Source: Marthasterias glacialis (lineage: Eukaryota > Echinodermata > Asteroidea > Forcipulatida > Asteriidae). From it: a DNA stretch of 64,000 nucleotides. The position numbers and the translations under genes were made by a program. Under the pieces are notes generated by a model that saw only the letters and a list, made by a program, of their open reading frames with translations, did not search any database and had not been told where the DNA came from. How positions within the stretch are numbered: position 1 is the first letter of the stretch; each line of letters begins with the position of its first letter. This document shows, in pieces, positions 34,401-47,174 of the stretch. The stretch lies in the NCBI GenBank assembly GCA_911728455.2, contig OU452234.1, forward strand, positions 10,267,531 through 10,331,530. Reading direction: 5' to 3'.

Positions 34401-34860
34401 TGTCACCATACAGTCATACACCAGATGTGAATTTAGAGGTTCATGTCTTCGCAGGTTATCTGTGGATTCTGGTAAGAATACCTGCATGAATAGCGGGGTG
34501 GGGTGGGGCCTCTCTGCCACTTGCTTTGGCCTAGATCCACATGACCAGTGACCTTTGAGGGTTGCGTCATCGGAAGTATTTCCTATTGACCAAATCAACG
34601 AGAGGACAAGCTTCGTTGTGACGTGGGTTTGGTCGGTGCGAGCTGAAACGAAATACTTGTGTCAACAAATAATATTGATTTGCCCTTTAGCGATACTTCT
34701 CCTTGAGAGCACTTCTTCTATTTGAATAAAGATAAAGCCAGGTGGACATTCGACCTTGAGGGGACTCCACGCGGGAAATCCCCAACGGGGAGGCTTTGAT
34801 CTGTGCAAGGGTTGAGCCTCCGTCGGGCGTATACCAGCAACGCGATTTAGTTTACAAACA
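31451..34860. other. Non-coding region after IL-17 paralog D
   Basis: The 3' UTR of paralog D has a few ATTTA motifs but no clear AATAAA in the first few hundred bases. The remainder shows GTAGCCGTAGCCG-type low complexity near 32027-32045, a pyrimidine-rich tract near 33257-33325 and AT-rich sequence. A minus-strand frame near 33894 looks like a signal peptide but has no ATG. Nothing else is recognised. Confidence 0.5.
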
Positions 34861-34873
34861 TCAACATACAAAG

Positions 34874-34947
34874 CAGTGGCGTAGCAAAGGGGGAGGCTGG
34901 GGGCTCGTGCCTCCCCCCCCCCCCCACCACCACCCCACCACCAAAAA
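34874..34947 (+). mobile_element. Left end of the hAT-type MITE, fused to a minisatellite
   Basis: It starts CAGTGGCGTAGCAAAGG, then G-rich and C-rich tracts as in the family, and passes directly into the 24-bp minisatellite. No right end was found beyond the array. Confidence 0.55.
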
Positions 34948-35740
34948 AAGGAGTCCTGGGTTGAATCAGCCAAGGAGTCCTGGGTTGAATCAGCAAAGGA
35001 GTCCAGTGTTGAATCAGCCAAGGTGTCCTAGATTGAGTCAGCCAAGATGTCCTGGGTTGAACCAGCCAAAGAGTCCAGGGTTGAATCAGCCAAGGAGTCC
35101 TGGGTTGAATCAGCAAAGGAGTCCAGGGTTGAATCAGCCAAGGAGTCCTGGGTTGAATCAGCCAAGGAGTCCTGGATTGAATCAGCCAAGGAGTCCAGGG
35201 TTGATTAAGCCAAGGAGTCCTGGGTTGAATCAGCCAAGAAGTCCTGGGTTGAATCAGCCAAGGTGTCCTGGGTTGAATCAGCCAAGGAGTCCTGGGTTGA
35301 ATCAGCCAAGGAGTCCTGGATTGAATCAGCCAAGGAGTCCTGGATTGAATCAGCCAAGGAGTCCTGGGTTGAATCAGCCAAGGTGTCCAGTGTTGAATCA
35401 GCCAAGGTGTCCTGGGTTGAATCAGCCAAGGAGTCCTGGGTTGAATCAGCCAAGGTGTCCTGGGTTGAATCAGCCAAGGAGTCCTGGGTTGAATCAGCCA
35501 AGGAGTCCTGGGTTGAATCAGCCAAGGAGTCCAGGGTTGATTAAGCCAAGGAGTCCTGGGTTGAATCAGCGAAGGAGTCCTGGGTTGAATCAGCCAGGGA
35601 GTCCTGGGTTGAATCAGCCAAGGTGTCCTGGGTTGAATCAGCCATTAAGGAGTCCTGGGTTGAACCAGCCAAGGAGAGGGGTCCTGCCAGCCAAGGAGAG
35701 GAGTCGTGGGTTGAAACAGCCAATAAGTCCCGGGGTAAAT
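34948..35740. repeat. 24-bp minisatellite (AAGGAGTCCTGGGTTGAATC...)
   Basis: About 30 copies of a 24-bp unit, with variants in GTGTCC/GAGTCC and CAGGGTT/CTGGGTT. The last units are more diverged. The unit length is a multiple of three, so frames read simple 8-residue peptides on both strands (for example RSPGLNQP on plus and LADSTQDS on minus), one of them open for 331 codons. I see no start context, splice sites or flanking domain supporting a protein. Confidence 0.95.
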
Positions 35741-37109
35741 GCCCTATTGCTCTATGATGAGCCAAGGAATCGCCCGGGAGAATCAGAATAAATGGTTGCT
35801 TTATGAAGGAAAGAATGTACAATGTATTTTCAATAAAATCTAGTTTATTTAACCTTGATCAGAGCTAGGCTTTTACAACGATACAAGTCAGTAATCTCGG
35901 CAGAAAATTGTTAAACATGCTTGCATAAAGTTAGCTCAGGTGCAACTCTGATAGCACAAAACAGTTTACCTATATAAGATCATGCGGAAGTCTCTGGTGC
36001 TACTCTCGATCTTCTGTCTTGCCAGGGGCGTCTCACGTTATATTTGCTGGACAATATAATTTAGGTGTGGCGGAAATGATTTTATGTGGGCGTGAACTTT
36101 ATCTGTGTTTTCCTTTTTTTTTGTAACTGACTACTCCCTGGGGGACTACGTCATTTATTCCTCTAAATTCCCCAACTTTTTGTTTTGATCCGTTTTTGGG
36201 GGTGTTGCTTAAAATTACGTTCCCCGATTTCATAACCAAAGGTGACTTCAAAAATAAAAATTGCAGTCACTTTTTCGGCACTTTTGTTCAAAGATCAATA
36301 TTTTAATAGCGTTGAATTGAACTTTTGAAATATGCTCAACATAAAGGTTAAAATTGCTGTCAAAAGTGGGTTTTCTTCTTGTTGTACCACCTGTGCTGTT
36401 TTACAAACTCACCATCCAACTATTACCCATGGAATTTTAAGTCATCATGTTTGTGTTAATTTTTGTCAGGTTTCGAATTTATGTTATCAACCTTGTGCAC
36501 GTTCATATAAGAGCTTCATTCGAACTGTGGCTATCAAAATATGCAGTTACATTTTTTCGCGACTTCAAATTGTCATTTCTTGAATTTGAAGTATTTCAGA
36601 AGTAAGTATTAATCTGGACTGTTTTGTTTTTGTTTTTGTGGGGTTTTTTTTGTTCGAGGGGGGGGCGGGTTCTAGATAAATACAAAAAACAAAAACTTGT
36701 CTTTACATTCCGACCAAACTAAAACTTCAATTTTGACAAACATTTGAGGGAGAAACTAAATGTAGAACTTTTGGTTGGGTCGTTCAGGAAAGACATTGAG
36801 TCGTTTAAGAAAGTGCATAGAACCGTATTGTGTGTGTGTATGACTGCAGTGTGGCGCAGGTATATTACATGCTTGAAGGGTGACTCATCACTTTGGCAGG
36901 TGAGATGAACCGCCAACAGCATGCGCAATGAAAACACGATGCTGAACGCTAACATTTTTTACAACAGGATATCGGAGTAACCAAATTGTTTAAAAATCGA
37001 TTTTGGGATTGTAAGTGAAAAGTAAAGAACATAACTAAACCAGGATTGGGTGGGTAACAGAAAGTGTAGCTTTGAAATCTTTTAGTTCAAAAGGGTTGGT
37101 CTTAATCAC
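35741..37109. other. Unremarkable non-coding stretch
   Basis: AT-rich DNA between the minisatellite and the large satellite. A G-run lies near 36657-36667. There is no gene, tRNA or clear transposon end. Confidence 0.5.
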
Positions 37110-40100
37110 ACTCGCAGCCCCAGCCCAAAGAGAATGTGTAAGAGGTTACCCATAGAGTATTGGTTGGAAGGTAACCAACCCCACAGCCAAGAATAGAAAA
37201 TGTGTAAGAGGCTAACCTAACCCAAAGCCCAAAGAGAATGTGTAAGAGGTTACCCATAGAGTATTGGTTGGAAGGTAACCAACCCCACAGCCAAGAATAG
37301 AAAACGTGTAAGAGGCTAACCTAACCCAAAGCCCATAGAGAATGTGGAGGAGGCTAACCTAACCCGAAGCCCATAGAGAATGTGGAAGAGGCTAACCTAA
37401 CTGAAGCCCATAGAGAATGTGGAAGAGGCTAACCTAAACAGAAGCCCATAGAGAATGTGGAAGAGGCTAACCTAACCCGAAGTCCATATAGAATGTGGAA
37501 GAGGCTAACCTAACCCAAAGCCCATATAGAATGTTGAAGAGGCTAACCTAACCCAAAGCCCATATAGAATGTGGAAGAGGCTAACCTAACCCAAAGCCCA
37601 TAGAGAATGTGTAAGAGGCTAACCTAACCCGAAACCCATAGAGAATTTGTGAGAGGCTAACCTAAACAGAAGCCCATATAGAATGTGGAAGAGGCTAACC
37701 TAACCCGAAGCCCATAGAGAATGTGTAAGAGGCTAACCTAAACAGAAGCCCATATAGAATGTGTAAGAGGCTAACCTAACCCGAAGCCTATATAGAATGT
37801 GTAAGAGGCTAACCTAACCCAAAGCCCATATAGAATGTGTAAGAGGCTAACCTAACCCGAAGCCCATATAGAATTTGTGAGAGGCTAACCTAAACAGAAG
37901 CCCATATAGAATGTTGAAGAGGCTAACCTAACCAGAAGCCCATATAGAATGTGTAAGAGGCTAACCTAAACAGAAGCCCATATAGAATGTGTAAGAGGCT
38001 AACCTAACCTGAAGCCTATACAGAATGTGTAAGAGGCTAACCTAACCCGAAGCCCATATAGAATGTGGAAGAGGCTAACCTAACCCAAAGCCCATATAGA
38101 ATGTGTAAGAGGCTAACCTTACCCGAAGCCCATATATACAATGTGGAAGAGGCTAACCTTACCCGAAGCCCATATATACAATGTGGAAGAGGCTAACCTA
38201 ACCCGAAGCCCATATAGAATGTGGAAGAGGCTAACCTAACCCGAAGCCCATAGAGAATGTGTAAGAGGCTAACCTAACCCGAAGCCCATAGAGAATTTGT
38301 AAGAGGCTAACCTAACCCGAAGCCCATATAGAATGTGTAAGAGGCTAACCTTACCCGAAGCCCATATATACAATGTGGAAGAGGCTAACCTAACCCGAAG
38401 CCCATATAGAATGTGGAAGAGGCTAACCTAACCCGAAGCCCATAGAGAATGTGTAAGAGGCTAACCTAACCCGAAGCCCATAAAGAATTTGTAAGAGGCT
38501 AACCTAACCCGAAGCCCATATATAATGTGGAAGAGGCTAACCTAACCCGAAGCCCATTATTATAGAATGTGTAAGAGGCTAACCTAACCCTAAGCCCATA
38601 TAGAATGTGGAAGAGGCTAACCTAACCCGAAGCCCATATAGAATGTGGAAGAGGCTAACCTAACCCGAAGCCCATATAGAATGTGGAAGAGGCTAACCTA
38701 ACCCGAAGCCCATAGAGAATGTGGAAGAGGCTAAACTAACCCGAAGCCCATAGAGAATGTGGAAGAGGCTAACCTAACCCGAAGCCCATATAGAATGTGG
38801 AAGAGGCTAACCTAACCCTAAGCCCATATAGAATGTGGAAGAGGCTAACCTAACCCGAAGCCCATATAGAATGTGTAAGAGGCTAACCTAACCCGAAGCC
38901 CATATAGAATGTGGAAGAGGCTAACCTAACCCGAAGCCCATATAGAATGTGGAAGAGGCTAACCTAACCCGAAGCCCATAGAGAATGTGTAAGACGTTAC
39001 CCATAGAGTATTGGTTGGAAGGTAACCCACCCCAAAGCCAATAGAGTATTTGTCATGGGGTAACCAACCCCAAAGCCCATAGAGTATTTGTTAGAGTTTA
39101 ATCTACTCAAAGCCATGAAAGTTCTAACATACACCTTAGTAGCACTTAGATTATTTTGAAGAGGTTAAACTACCCTGCAGAGTTTGTAAGAGGCTTACCT
39201 GCCCCATAGACCATACAGTATTTGTAAAAGGGTAACCTACCAGATACCCCATAGACTATTTATATGAGTGTAACTTACCCCATAGCCCATAAAATATTTG
39301 CAAGACTTTAAGATACCCCATAGCCCATAAAGAATGTGTAAGAGGCTAACCTACTACATAGCCCAGATATAATGTGTAAGAGGCTAACCTAACCCATAGA
39401 CCATAGAGTGTGTAAGAGGCTAACCTACTGCAAAGCCCGGAATAGAACATGTGTAAGAGGCTAACCTAACCCATAGCCCATAGAGTGGGTAAGAGGCTAA
39501 CCTACTCAATAGACCATAGAGAATGTGTAAGAGGCTAACCAAACCCGCAGCCCACAGAGTGTATAAGAGGCTAACCTACTCCAAAGCCCGGAATAGAACA
39601 TGTGTAAGAGGCTAATCTAACCCATAGCCCATAGAGTGGGTAAGAGGCTAACCTACTCAATATACCATAGAGAATGTGTAAGAGGCTAACAAAACTCGCA
39701 GCCCATAGAGTGGGTAAGAGGCTAACCTACTCCATAGCCCATATATAATGTGTATAAAGAGGCTAACCTAACCCATAGACCATAGTGTGTAAGAGGCTAA
39801 CCTACTCCAAAGCCCGGAATAGAACATGTGTAAGAGGCTAACCTAACCCATAGCCCATAGAGTGGGTAAGAGGCTAACCTACTCAATATACCATAGAGAA
39901 TGTGTAAGAGGCTAACAAAACTCGCAGCCCATAGAGTGGGTAACAGGCTAACCTACTCCATAGCCCATATATAATGTGTATAAAGAGGCTAACCTAACCC
40001 ATAGACCATAGTGTGTAAGAGGCTAACCTACTCCAAAGCCCGGAATAGAATATGTGTAAGAGGCTAACAAAACTCGCAGCCCATAGAGTGGGTAAGAGGC

Positions 40101-40900
40101 TAACCTACTCCATAGCCCATATATAATGTGTATAAAGAGGCTAACCTAACCCATAGACCATAGTGTGTAAGAGGCTAACCTACTCCAAAGCCCGGAATAG
40201 AATATGTGTAAGAGGCTAACCTTACCCATAGCCCATAGAGTGGGTAAGAGGCTAACCTACTCAATAGACCATAGAGAATGTGTGAGAGGCTAACAAAACT
40301 CGCAGCCCATAGAGTGGGTGAGAGGCTAACCTACTCAATAGACCATAGAGAATGTGTAAGAGGCTAACAAAACCCGCAGCCCACAGAGTGGGTAAGAGGC
40401 TAACCAACCCCCAAAGTCCATATAGGCTTTTGTAAGACTGTAACGTATTCCATAGCCAAAAGAGATTGCTATGAGTGTAACCCACCCTGTAGCCCATAGA
40501 GCATTTGTACAACCGTAACCTAGCCCATAGAGTGTTTATAAGAGGCTATTCTACCCCATGGCCCACAGGGAATGTATCAGAAGGAGCTAACCTACTCCAT
40601 GGACCATGGAGAATATGTAGGAGGCTAGCCTACCCCTTATCCCGTAGAGTGTTTATAAGACGGTAACCTACCCCATAGCCACAAGAGAGTGTGTAAGAGG
40701 CTAACCTACTCCATAGAACATAGCGATAATTCAATGACAACCTAGATCAAACCCCATCTAGAGCATTTATATGAGGTCAACCTAGACCATACCCCATATA
40801 GTATTTGTAAAAGGGTAACCTACCCATACCTAATAGAGATTGTGTTTGAGACTGACTGACGTACCCCATTGTCCATCAATTATTAAGTAAGAGGCTAACC
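37110..40900. repeat. Satellite array, 38-bp monomer with higher-order repeats
   Basis: From about 37110 the sequence consists of head-to-tail monomers of the type GAAGCCCATATAGAATGTGG plus AAGAGGCTAACCTAACCC. Between 37320 and 38990 the copies are very regular. From about 39350 to 40400 the monomers are more varied and arranged in a higher-order unit: the marker CTCCAAAGCCCGG starts at 39579, 39805 and 40031, exactly 226 bp apart, with 151-152-bp spacings to the neighbouring markers at 39428 (variant) and 40183. The edges (37110-37320 and 40400-40900) are diverged. The bottom strand of each monomer carries GGGTTAGGTTAG. No open frame here is credible. Confidence 0.95.
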
Positions 40901-43267
40901 TATCCCATAGCCCATAATGATTATAATAGGGCCATGATGATAGCCCTCCAAACCGATCGTGCAGATGCATATTGTTAAAAATGGTAACAACCCACTCGAC
41001 TCCATTGGCTCTTTGTCCCGACGTCAACTCGACGAGAGAGACCGGTAACCTCAGCTGTGTATATATATATCGAACGGGTTTCTCTTTTGAAAACAAAAGC
41101 TATTTATTAAAACTTGAACTAAAATTTATACTGTGCTCAAACTAAAACCGTTTCAAAACGAGCAGACTATAAACTCGTTTCATTTCAACTCCATTACCAG
41201 TGCGGTACCTTTATTCAAAGAGAGTGTTCGAAGCAGAAGCATCGTGAATATTACAAGTACTGTACCATTCTGTTGATCCGGAGAGACACCAGTAACCTCA
41301 GCTCTGTATATATATCGAACTGGAGGGTTTCTTTTTTGAAAACAGAAGCTATTTATTAAAACTTGAACTGAAATTAAAGTCGAACTGAATTTCGATACAC
41401 AAACATGGATCACAGACAAAAATATTCTTTGATTGATTTATTGCAAAAGCAAGTGAAAAAATTCCGATTAAATACTGTTATCTGAGTGAATAAAGAATTT
41501 AAAAGTAGAAAAATACAATTTTCCTTCCCAGAAATAGTTTAGGTGGTTCATTTGTTTAGACTATAACGATAATACTACAGGATAGTTTCAATATATGTTA
41601 TAAATCTGAATACTTTACATAAATGTGCGTGTTGTAGTAACAAAGTTCATGCAATTCTACATCATTGTTTTAAAATGATTAGTACAACTATATATATCAC
41701 TTTGAATTTTTCACATTGACTAAAACAAACAGCATACATTTTTATGTGTATATAAAGGTTTATAAAAGCAATTTATGATTTCTTTAATTCAAAAATATAA
41801 AATCTGTATAAATAATTTTAGACTTTGGCAAATCTGTGTACACCAATACTGCTGCGTAAATCTGAATTTATAGAAATCAAGCGATATATCAAAGAAAAAT
41901 ACACACTCCAAACAGTAGCGCAATTTTTTTTATATAATAAAGAAAGCAAAAGTTAATGTTATTTAAACAAATATGCGTGTCATTATTTATATAAAGAGAA
42001 TCGTTAAAAATGTAACGGCCCACACGCTTCATTTTGACATCAAAGGAGGCCAGAAAAAAAAATTCATAGATCGTTTTTTTTTTTTTTTTTTCCTTCTTCT
42101 TTTTGTTCTTCTTCTTCCTTTCTGTCTTCATCCCCCCCCTAAAATTGTCAATTATTATCGCCGAAAAAATGTATATTTCAAAACTCAACACACAGTACGT
42201 CTTAATGAAGCATAAACGTGAACTGTTAACCCCAGTTTCAACTTTCAGTTAACGTACTTTGCTGGAGTAGGGGTATCAAACTCTGTGGATTTTATAGAAT
42301 TCTTTGTCCAAGCTAACATTTTAGATCACGCAAAGGTAACAAACAAATTAAATAAATATTACTTGATAAACGAACTCTGGCTATTTTCAGTGCACTACTT
42401 TTTGAAGCCAGGAAGCGATGACCAATAAATAAACAGCCATAAAACAAGAAAAAAAAACGTCAGCGAAAAGTAAAACGTAGTGAATAAATATTGTATGCAT
42501 TCAAGCAGCTGCGATCATAACATGTAGTATCTGTTTCACGAGGGGAAGTTCTTAATGTTAGGATCGGTATAAAACGAGGGTGTGAGGCGTTTCGCTCCCA
42601 AAACTGCTGAACATAAGATAGCAATTCCAGTATTATCTCACACATTTTGTAATTTGTGTTCCTTAAAACGGAACTACTTTTCATCAGCACATACTGAGGG
42701 TTTCAGAGCTTGAGCCCATTCGATGTGCTTCCAATGTACTTAAATAAATATACTGTTTAAATATATGTCATATATGTCAAAATATATATCTTTGAGAATA
42801 CTGCACTTGTGAAAACCAAATAAATAAACCCAAGTAAGATTTGGTACAATAAATAATAAATACACATTATTAAATAGTCAGCCATTTTTAAATAATATAT
42901 TTTGCACAACTGGAAACTGATATATACATTTTCAGTTGAACTGAAATATAAATATTAAAAAACCTGAAAGCTTTGCCTCATTGAATCCTCTTTGAAAATA
43001 AAAATGAGTAATTAAATCCTTAGAAGGAATCAAATCATGTTTTGAAGAACTTATTAATTTGATCATTTGCTAATGGCGAGATTTTGTCATCATGCCTTCT
43101 TTTGTTTGTTTCTTTTTTTTTTGAAAAAGCAAAAACGGTCCAGCATTGTGCTCTTAGTCTCGTTATCGTATTTATATTCTTTGTTCATTTTGTAATGAGG
43201 AACATTGTGTTACTAATCAAAAATAAACAAATTCATTTCTGTTTGACTGTAAGTGTTTTAAGATATT
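40901..43267. other. Non-coding stretch next to IL-17 paralog E
   Basis: It contains a pair of direct repeats (41034-41125 and 41279-41375), a T/C-rich tract near 42073-42140 and very AT-rich DNA that includes the 3' UTR of paralog E (minus strand, with several ATTTA motifs). No clear AATAAA on the minus strand was found close to the stop. Confidence 0.5.
41034..41375. repeat. Direct repeat pair, 245-bp spacing
   Basis: Copy 1 (41034-41125) and copy 2 (41279-41375) share GGTAACCTCAGCT, TGTATATATAT, CGAAC and TTTTGAAAACA-AAGCTATTTATTAAAACTTG-type strings. They may be a tandem duplication or two ends of a small element; no terminal signals decide this. Confidence 0.7.
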
Positions 43268-46200
43268 TTAAGGGAGGAACTGGGGGCAAGCACAGCCTAC
43301 AGTGATTTGCTCGTAGGTCAGCTCATACTTGACGAGACCCTGGGCGCAGGAGTTCTTGTTCCGAAGGACTGGCATCTGGTACTTCACCTCTTCGCACTGC
43401 AAGAATGGAGACTCCTGGCCGGTGAAGTGGTCAAGACAGCCTGTACAAAGACACCGGGCCTCCTGGATCACAGCCGGTATCCTATTTCTGTCAAAGTTGA
43501 TGACAGTGTCCGTGGGGCACGTTTGACGCTTACTGAGCGGGGAGTCACTGTCTGCTCTCAAGGCGCCGGTGGGACACACGGGGCTGGTGGCCTGGTCTGC
43601 GCCGCCAGTCAGCGGTGCTTCATCCATCGGGTGGAGGGCAAGGATGGATGTAGATGGGTACAAGGTGTCCATTGGTATGGATGGGTTGTTTGCACACGAC
43701 AGACTCTTTGGGTGGACTTTCCCGATTGCCATCGCGATTAGGAGTGCAGACAGAAGACAGTCTTGGAGATGTATCTGAAGTGAGTTACAAAAAAAGGACA
43801 GATGTAAGTCTTCAGATCTTTGGTTTTAAACAATCAATGAAAGATGAGACACATTGTTAAAATTCTAGAATAATGTTTGGCTCTTCCCGATTCATGTTAT
43901 TTGCATGTTATTTTCCCGTGGCGTTACGTTCATGGTAATAGAATTGTTTCGTCAAGTTACCTTATTCTGGTGTTAGTTTATTATAGCTTTCAATACGGTA
44001 TGTACATTTAAACGTGTAAATTAGTGTTATCACATCATGTTTTGTTTACTATTATTATTATCGTTGTTGTATATGTATTTTTTTTTAAACTGAAAGCATG
44101 ATTGGTTTGTTAATAAATCATGTGTTGTGGTTTCTTGTCAGTATCGCACGCAACATGAACTTGATCTGATACAGAGTACACAGTTCACCCTTGCTTAATT
44201 CACCGTGAATCGATAGTGGCTGCGTGTAGTGCTCGGTTTCGGGACGGCGGAGGGAAATTCCCCTTTGCAAGGGTAAAGCGTTAAACACCTTATCAGGTAT
44301 TTCCTAGTCCCCAGGAATATGCATAAAATACTTGGTGAATAGGCATAGAATTCTTTGTGAATGCAGCAAGCGTCATTGTGCGGTCTTTTGTCAATGGAGG
44401 GTGCGTGGAATGCGATAGGTTCAGCAGCTTTCAATCAAAGCAATCGACTTACGTAAACTGGATAAACTTCACGTCGCACATAAAATACGATACCAAAAAT
44501 CGAAATTCCAAGAAACCACTTTGCGATTCGTTTGCTCGGTCACATTTAAACAATGAACTACCAGAATGTAAAGGCACACTTTACCAATACTATATATGGC
44601 CCTGCAGCTTTCCACATGGGCAGAAAAAGAAAAGAAAACACACTAACAAAGCATTGCTTTAAATGAGATGTGCATTCTACAACGGTGCTTTCACTGAATT
44701 GAAAAGACAAGTTCGTCGAAAATTATTTTTTACGTTAACAAAGCGGTGTATATAAGTATAATATGAATAACTATAGCGTGGATTTATCCTGAGAAAAGAA
44801 ATTTCGGCCAAATTTAAAGTGGAGTTTCAATTGATCGCTGAAGCTTCTTCTTAAAGGATCCTTCACATCCTGGATGCTGTAGCTCTGCTTGGGAAACAGA
44901 ACATTAATTGTCACGATGACTTTCTTGTGAAGTGGTATTTTTTGGCGGATATTTTGTTGTGCATCTGACTTTTTCATGAAATATTTTATTTCTCTGAAGT
45001 AGTTTATTTTTAGCTCTAATGAGGTGATTCTAAAAAAAAAAAAATAATAAAAAAAAAATGCTCGATTAAAATTGTTCTGCGAATACAAGACAGTCAAAAG
45101 TGTCATGTTGTTCCAAAATGTTCCGTTTTCGTAACGCAATTTTCCCACACCCGAAAAAATCCCCCATTTTTTTCCTAGCACGCTTCAGTAGATTTGTCAA
45201 AGTCTATTTCAGTTTTAAGTGTTAATCTTCCATTGATTGTTCTGTGTTTGCTTCACACGAGTTCAATAATGGTCAGGCGCCGTTAATTCGCAATGTGTTG
45301 TTGGGGAATACCCAAACAATATGGGCCGCTTGATATTTAAACACTGCATGAACTACAGCACGAGACGAAAACGGAACCGGAAATAAATTAATTGACGGCG
45401 ACTGTCAATAGATGGTTTGACGCAAAACAAAAACAAGTGCCTTGCCGTTATCGTGTCATGTGGGAGGCACCCCAATATCGTATGGAAAATATTTTCAAAT
45501 GGACACTTAGTTCATAAAACATATTTTAAGTTAACTCAGCTGTTCAGTTCAACAGAGAACATGGCTGTTTTGTTGGATGTTGCTCGTTAACGTTTCATGG
45601 GTATGGGTAGCTTCATCAGCACCCCGGTCGCAAGAGCAACATTTCAACACGCGGAAACATAGAAGGGATTTACGCAATTTTCCGCTTTGGATAACTTGAA
45701 AGGTAAAAAAAAAAAACAGATGGAAACTTTTCTGTATTTCCCCCCCTAAAGATTCCACTGTGTGAGTGAATGACGCTAGCATTAACTCATGGAACAAGAT
45801 GGAGTGAGGCCAATTTCCAACTCATTTTGTTACAGTGTGCGAAAACAAATATTGTCTGGTACCAAGATCAGGATTACCGGCCAGAACAACATCCCATTGC
45901 TTTCTGTTCTGTTTCCCCGCTTAGTTTGTGTCTCATAACATTTACAGGCAAGCGGCTGTGTAGATTTCACGCATACTTGAACTGATTTGTGTACATTTTG
46001 ATTCGTCGGCGTTCGAGTGGGAACCGCGGTTTCCCCAAGAAAAGTTCCAAAAACGCGCGAAAATCGCATGGTCTTTTCTTCTGAGCATGTGAGGGCCAGG
46101 ATCATTTGTTGTCACATCTTTCACAGGACACTGATAATACACAGTGCCTCGCGTTGTGACTTAACCATGCCATTCAAGGTTGTAGGAATGAGCATTCAGT

Positions 46201-47174
46201 TCCCAGAGCCGTCAAAAGGTGTTTGTGCATGGTAACAGCTTTTTAAATCTTTGCATATGAATACTGTGCCTTGGACTGTAACTGCGTGCACTTGGTTTAT
46301 TCACCATAAAGATAACTGTACACTATTCATTATAAGTACACAGTATGAACTGTTAGTTTATAGGTGGCCGGTCACAGTTTCAGTTTTGTGCCGAGTTCTT
46401 CGAATGAGCGCGTAATGTTGAAACCCTAGATCTACAGCAGCTTGTTTAGTAAGCTATGAAAAAAAATCACTGTGTACGGTTAGTGATTGTAATAAGTTAT
46501 GGAGTTTTAATCTACAAGTTTACAGCTTTTGTTGTTGTTTTTTTTGGGGTTTTTTTTTGCATAAAAGTCACCCTGAAAATATAGTTCTTGTGCAGTTGGC
46601 ATCCCAGATAATTCCAACTCAAAACTAACGTTTGAATCTTCGAGGGCCTGCTTATTCAGATAGTAATTTGGTTCGCTTTTGGACAACCTACAGGCTTTCG
46701 TTTGTCTTTGGTTGTCTGTTTTGTAATTGCGGATGTAAAGTTTTGAAGCTTGAGTTAATAATACAAGAGAAGGTATTAAATAATGTGTTTAAATGTGCAA
46801 GTTTGAATGCACGGTAGCTAACCATCCATTAAACGCTTAGACAAACACTTGCTCAAATCTTATTGATTACTGCACATTTTTGTATGTATTTTTTTATTTT
46901 TTTATTGTAGATTTCCTTAAATCTATATAAGATTATGATGCGTTTATTTTTCATAAAATCAGTGATGTGCCATATGCCTTCAAAAACCCAAATGTGTTAC
47001 ATTAAAAACGCACACAGAAATAATGTCTTTAAAAAAATAGTTTGTGAAGCAAACAGATTGAACTACAAAGTTTACAGATACAAAAACGTGTATATATACG
47101 CTTCTTGCACGGGTACCGTTAGAGCTAAACCAGTTGGACAAACACAATTGAAAACTTACCTTAGTTGATGCCAT
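43268..47174 (-). CDS. IL-17-like cytokine, paralog E (two exons, first exon provisional)
   Basis: The main exon is 43774-43268 on the minus strand, after a CACTTCAG acceptor. Read in frame it starts with a signal-peptide core (CLLSALLIAMAIG) and continues with the IL-17 domain. There is a Cys-Pro start, a cysteine followed by PTDTV rather than the usual CPW, an RIP segment, the C-x-C-x-x-C cluster (ARCLCTGC), a cysteine after LQ, a VLR segment, a cysteine after NS, and the terminal GCAC. The tail is very short. The best first exon is 47174-47160 (Met-Ala-Ser-Thr-Lys, AACATGG context), with a GTAAGT donor in matching phase 0. It would give 173 residues and a 3385-bp intron. Starting at the internal ATG at 43732 would cut the signal peptide in half. 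The main exon is firm and the first exon is inferred. Confidence 0.82.
43775..47159 (-). other. Proposed intron of IL-17 paralog E
   Basis: The region between the main exon and the proposed first exon. It is AT-rich, with A/T homopolymers near 45025-45058 and no recognised gene or clear transposon. Its extent depends on the provisional first exon. Confidence 0.45.

Noticed and set aside
34796..35791. 331-codon frame with an RSPGLNQP repeat
   Set aside because: It is produced by a 24-bp minisatellite whose length is a multiple of three. There is no ATG context, splice site or flanking domain.
37110..40900. CRISPR-like array
   Set aside because: The repeats are contiguous 38-bp monomers without unique spacers, and the genome is that of an animal.
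44440..44490. Alternative first exon for IL-17 paralog E with a GTAAGT donor on the minus strand
   Set aside because: The ATG-to-donor length gives phase 2, which does not match the phase-0 acceptor at 43774. The exon at 47174-47160 fits.
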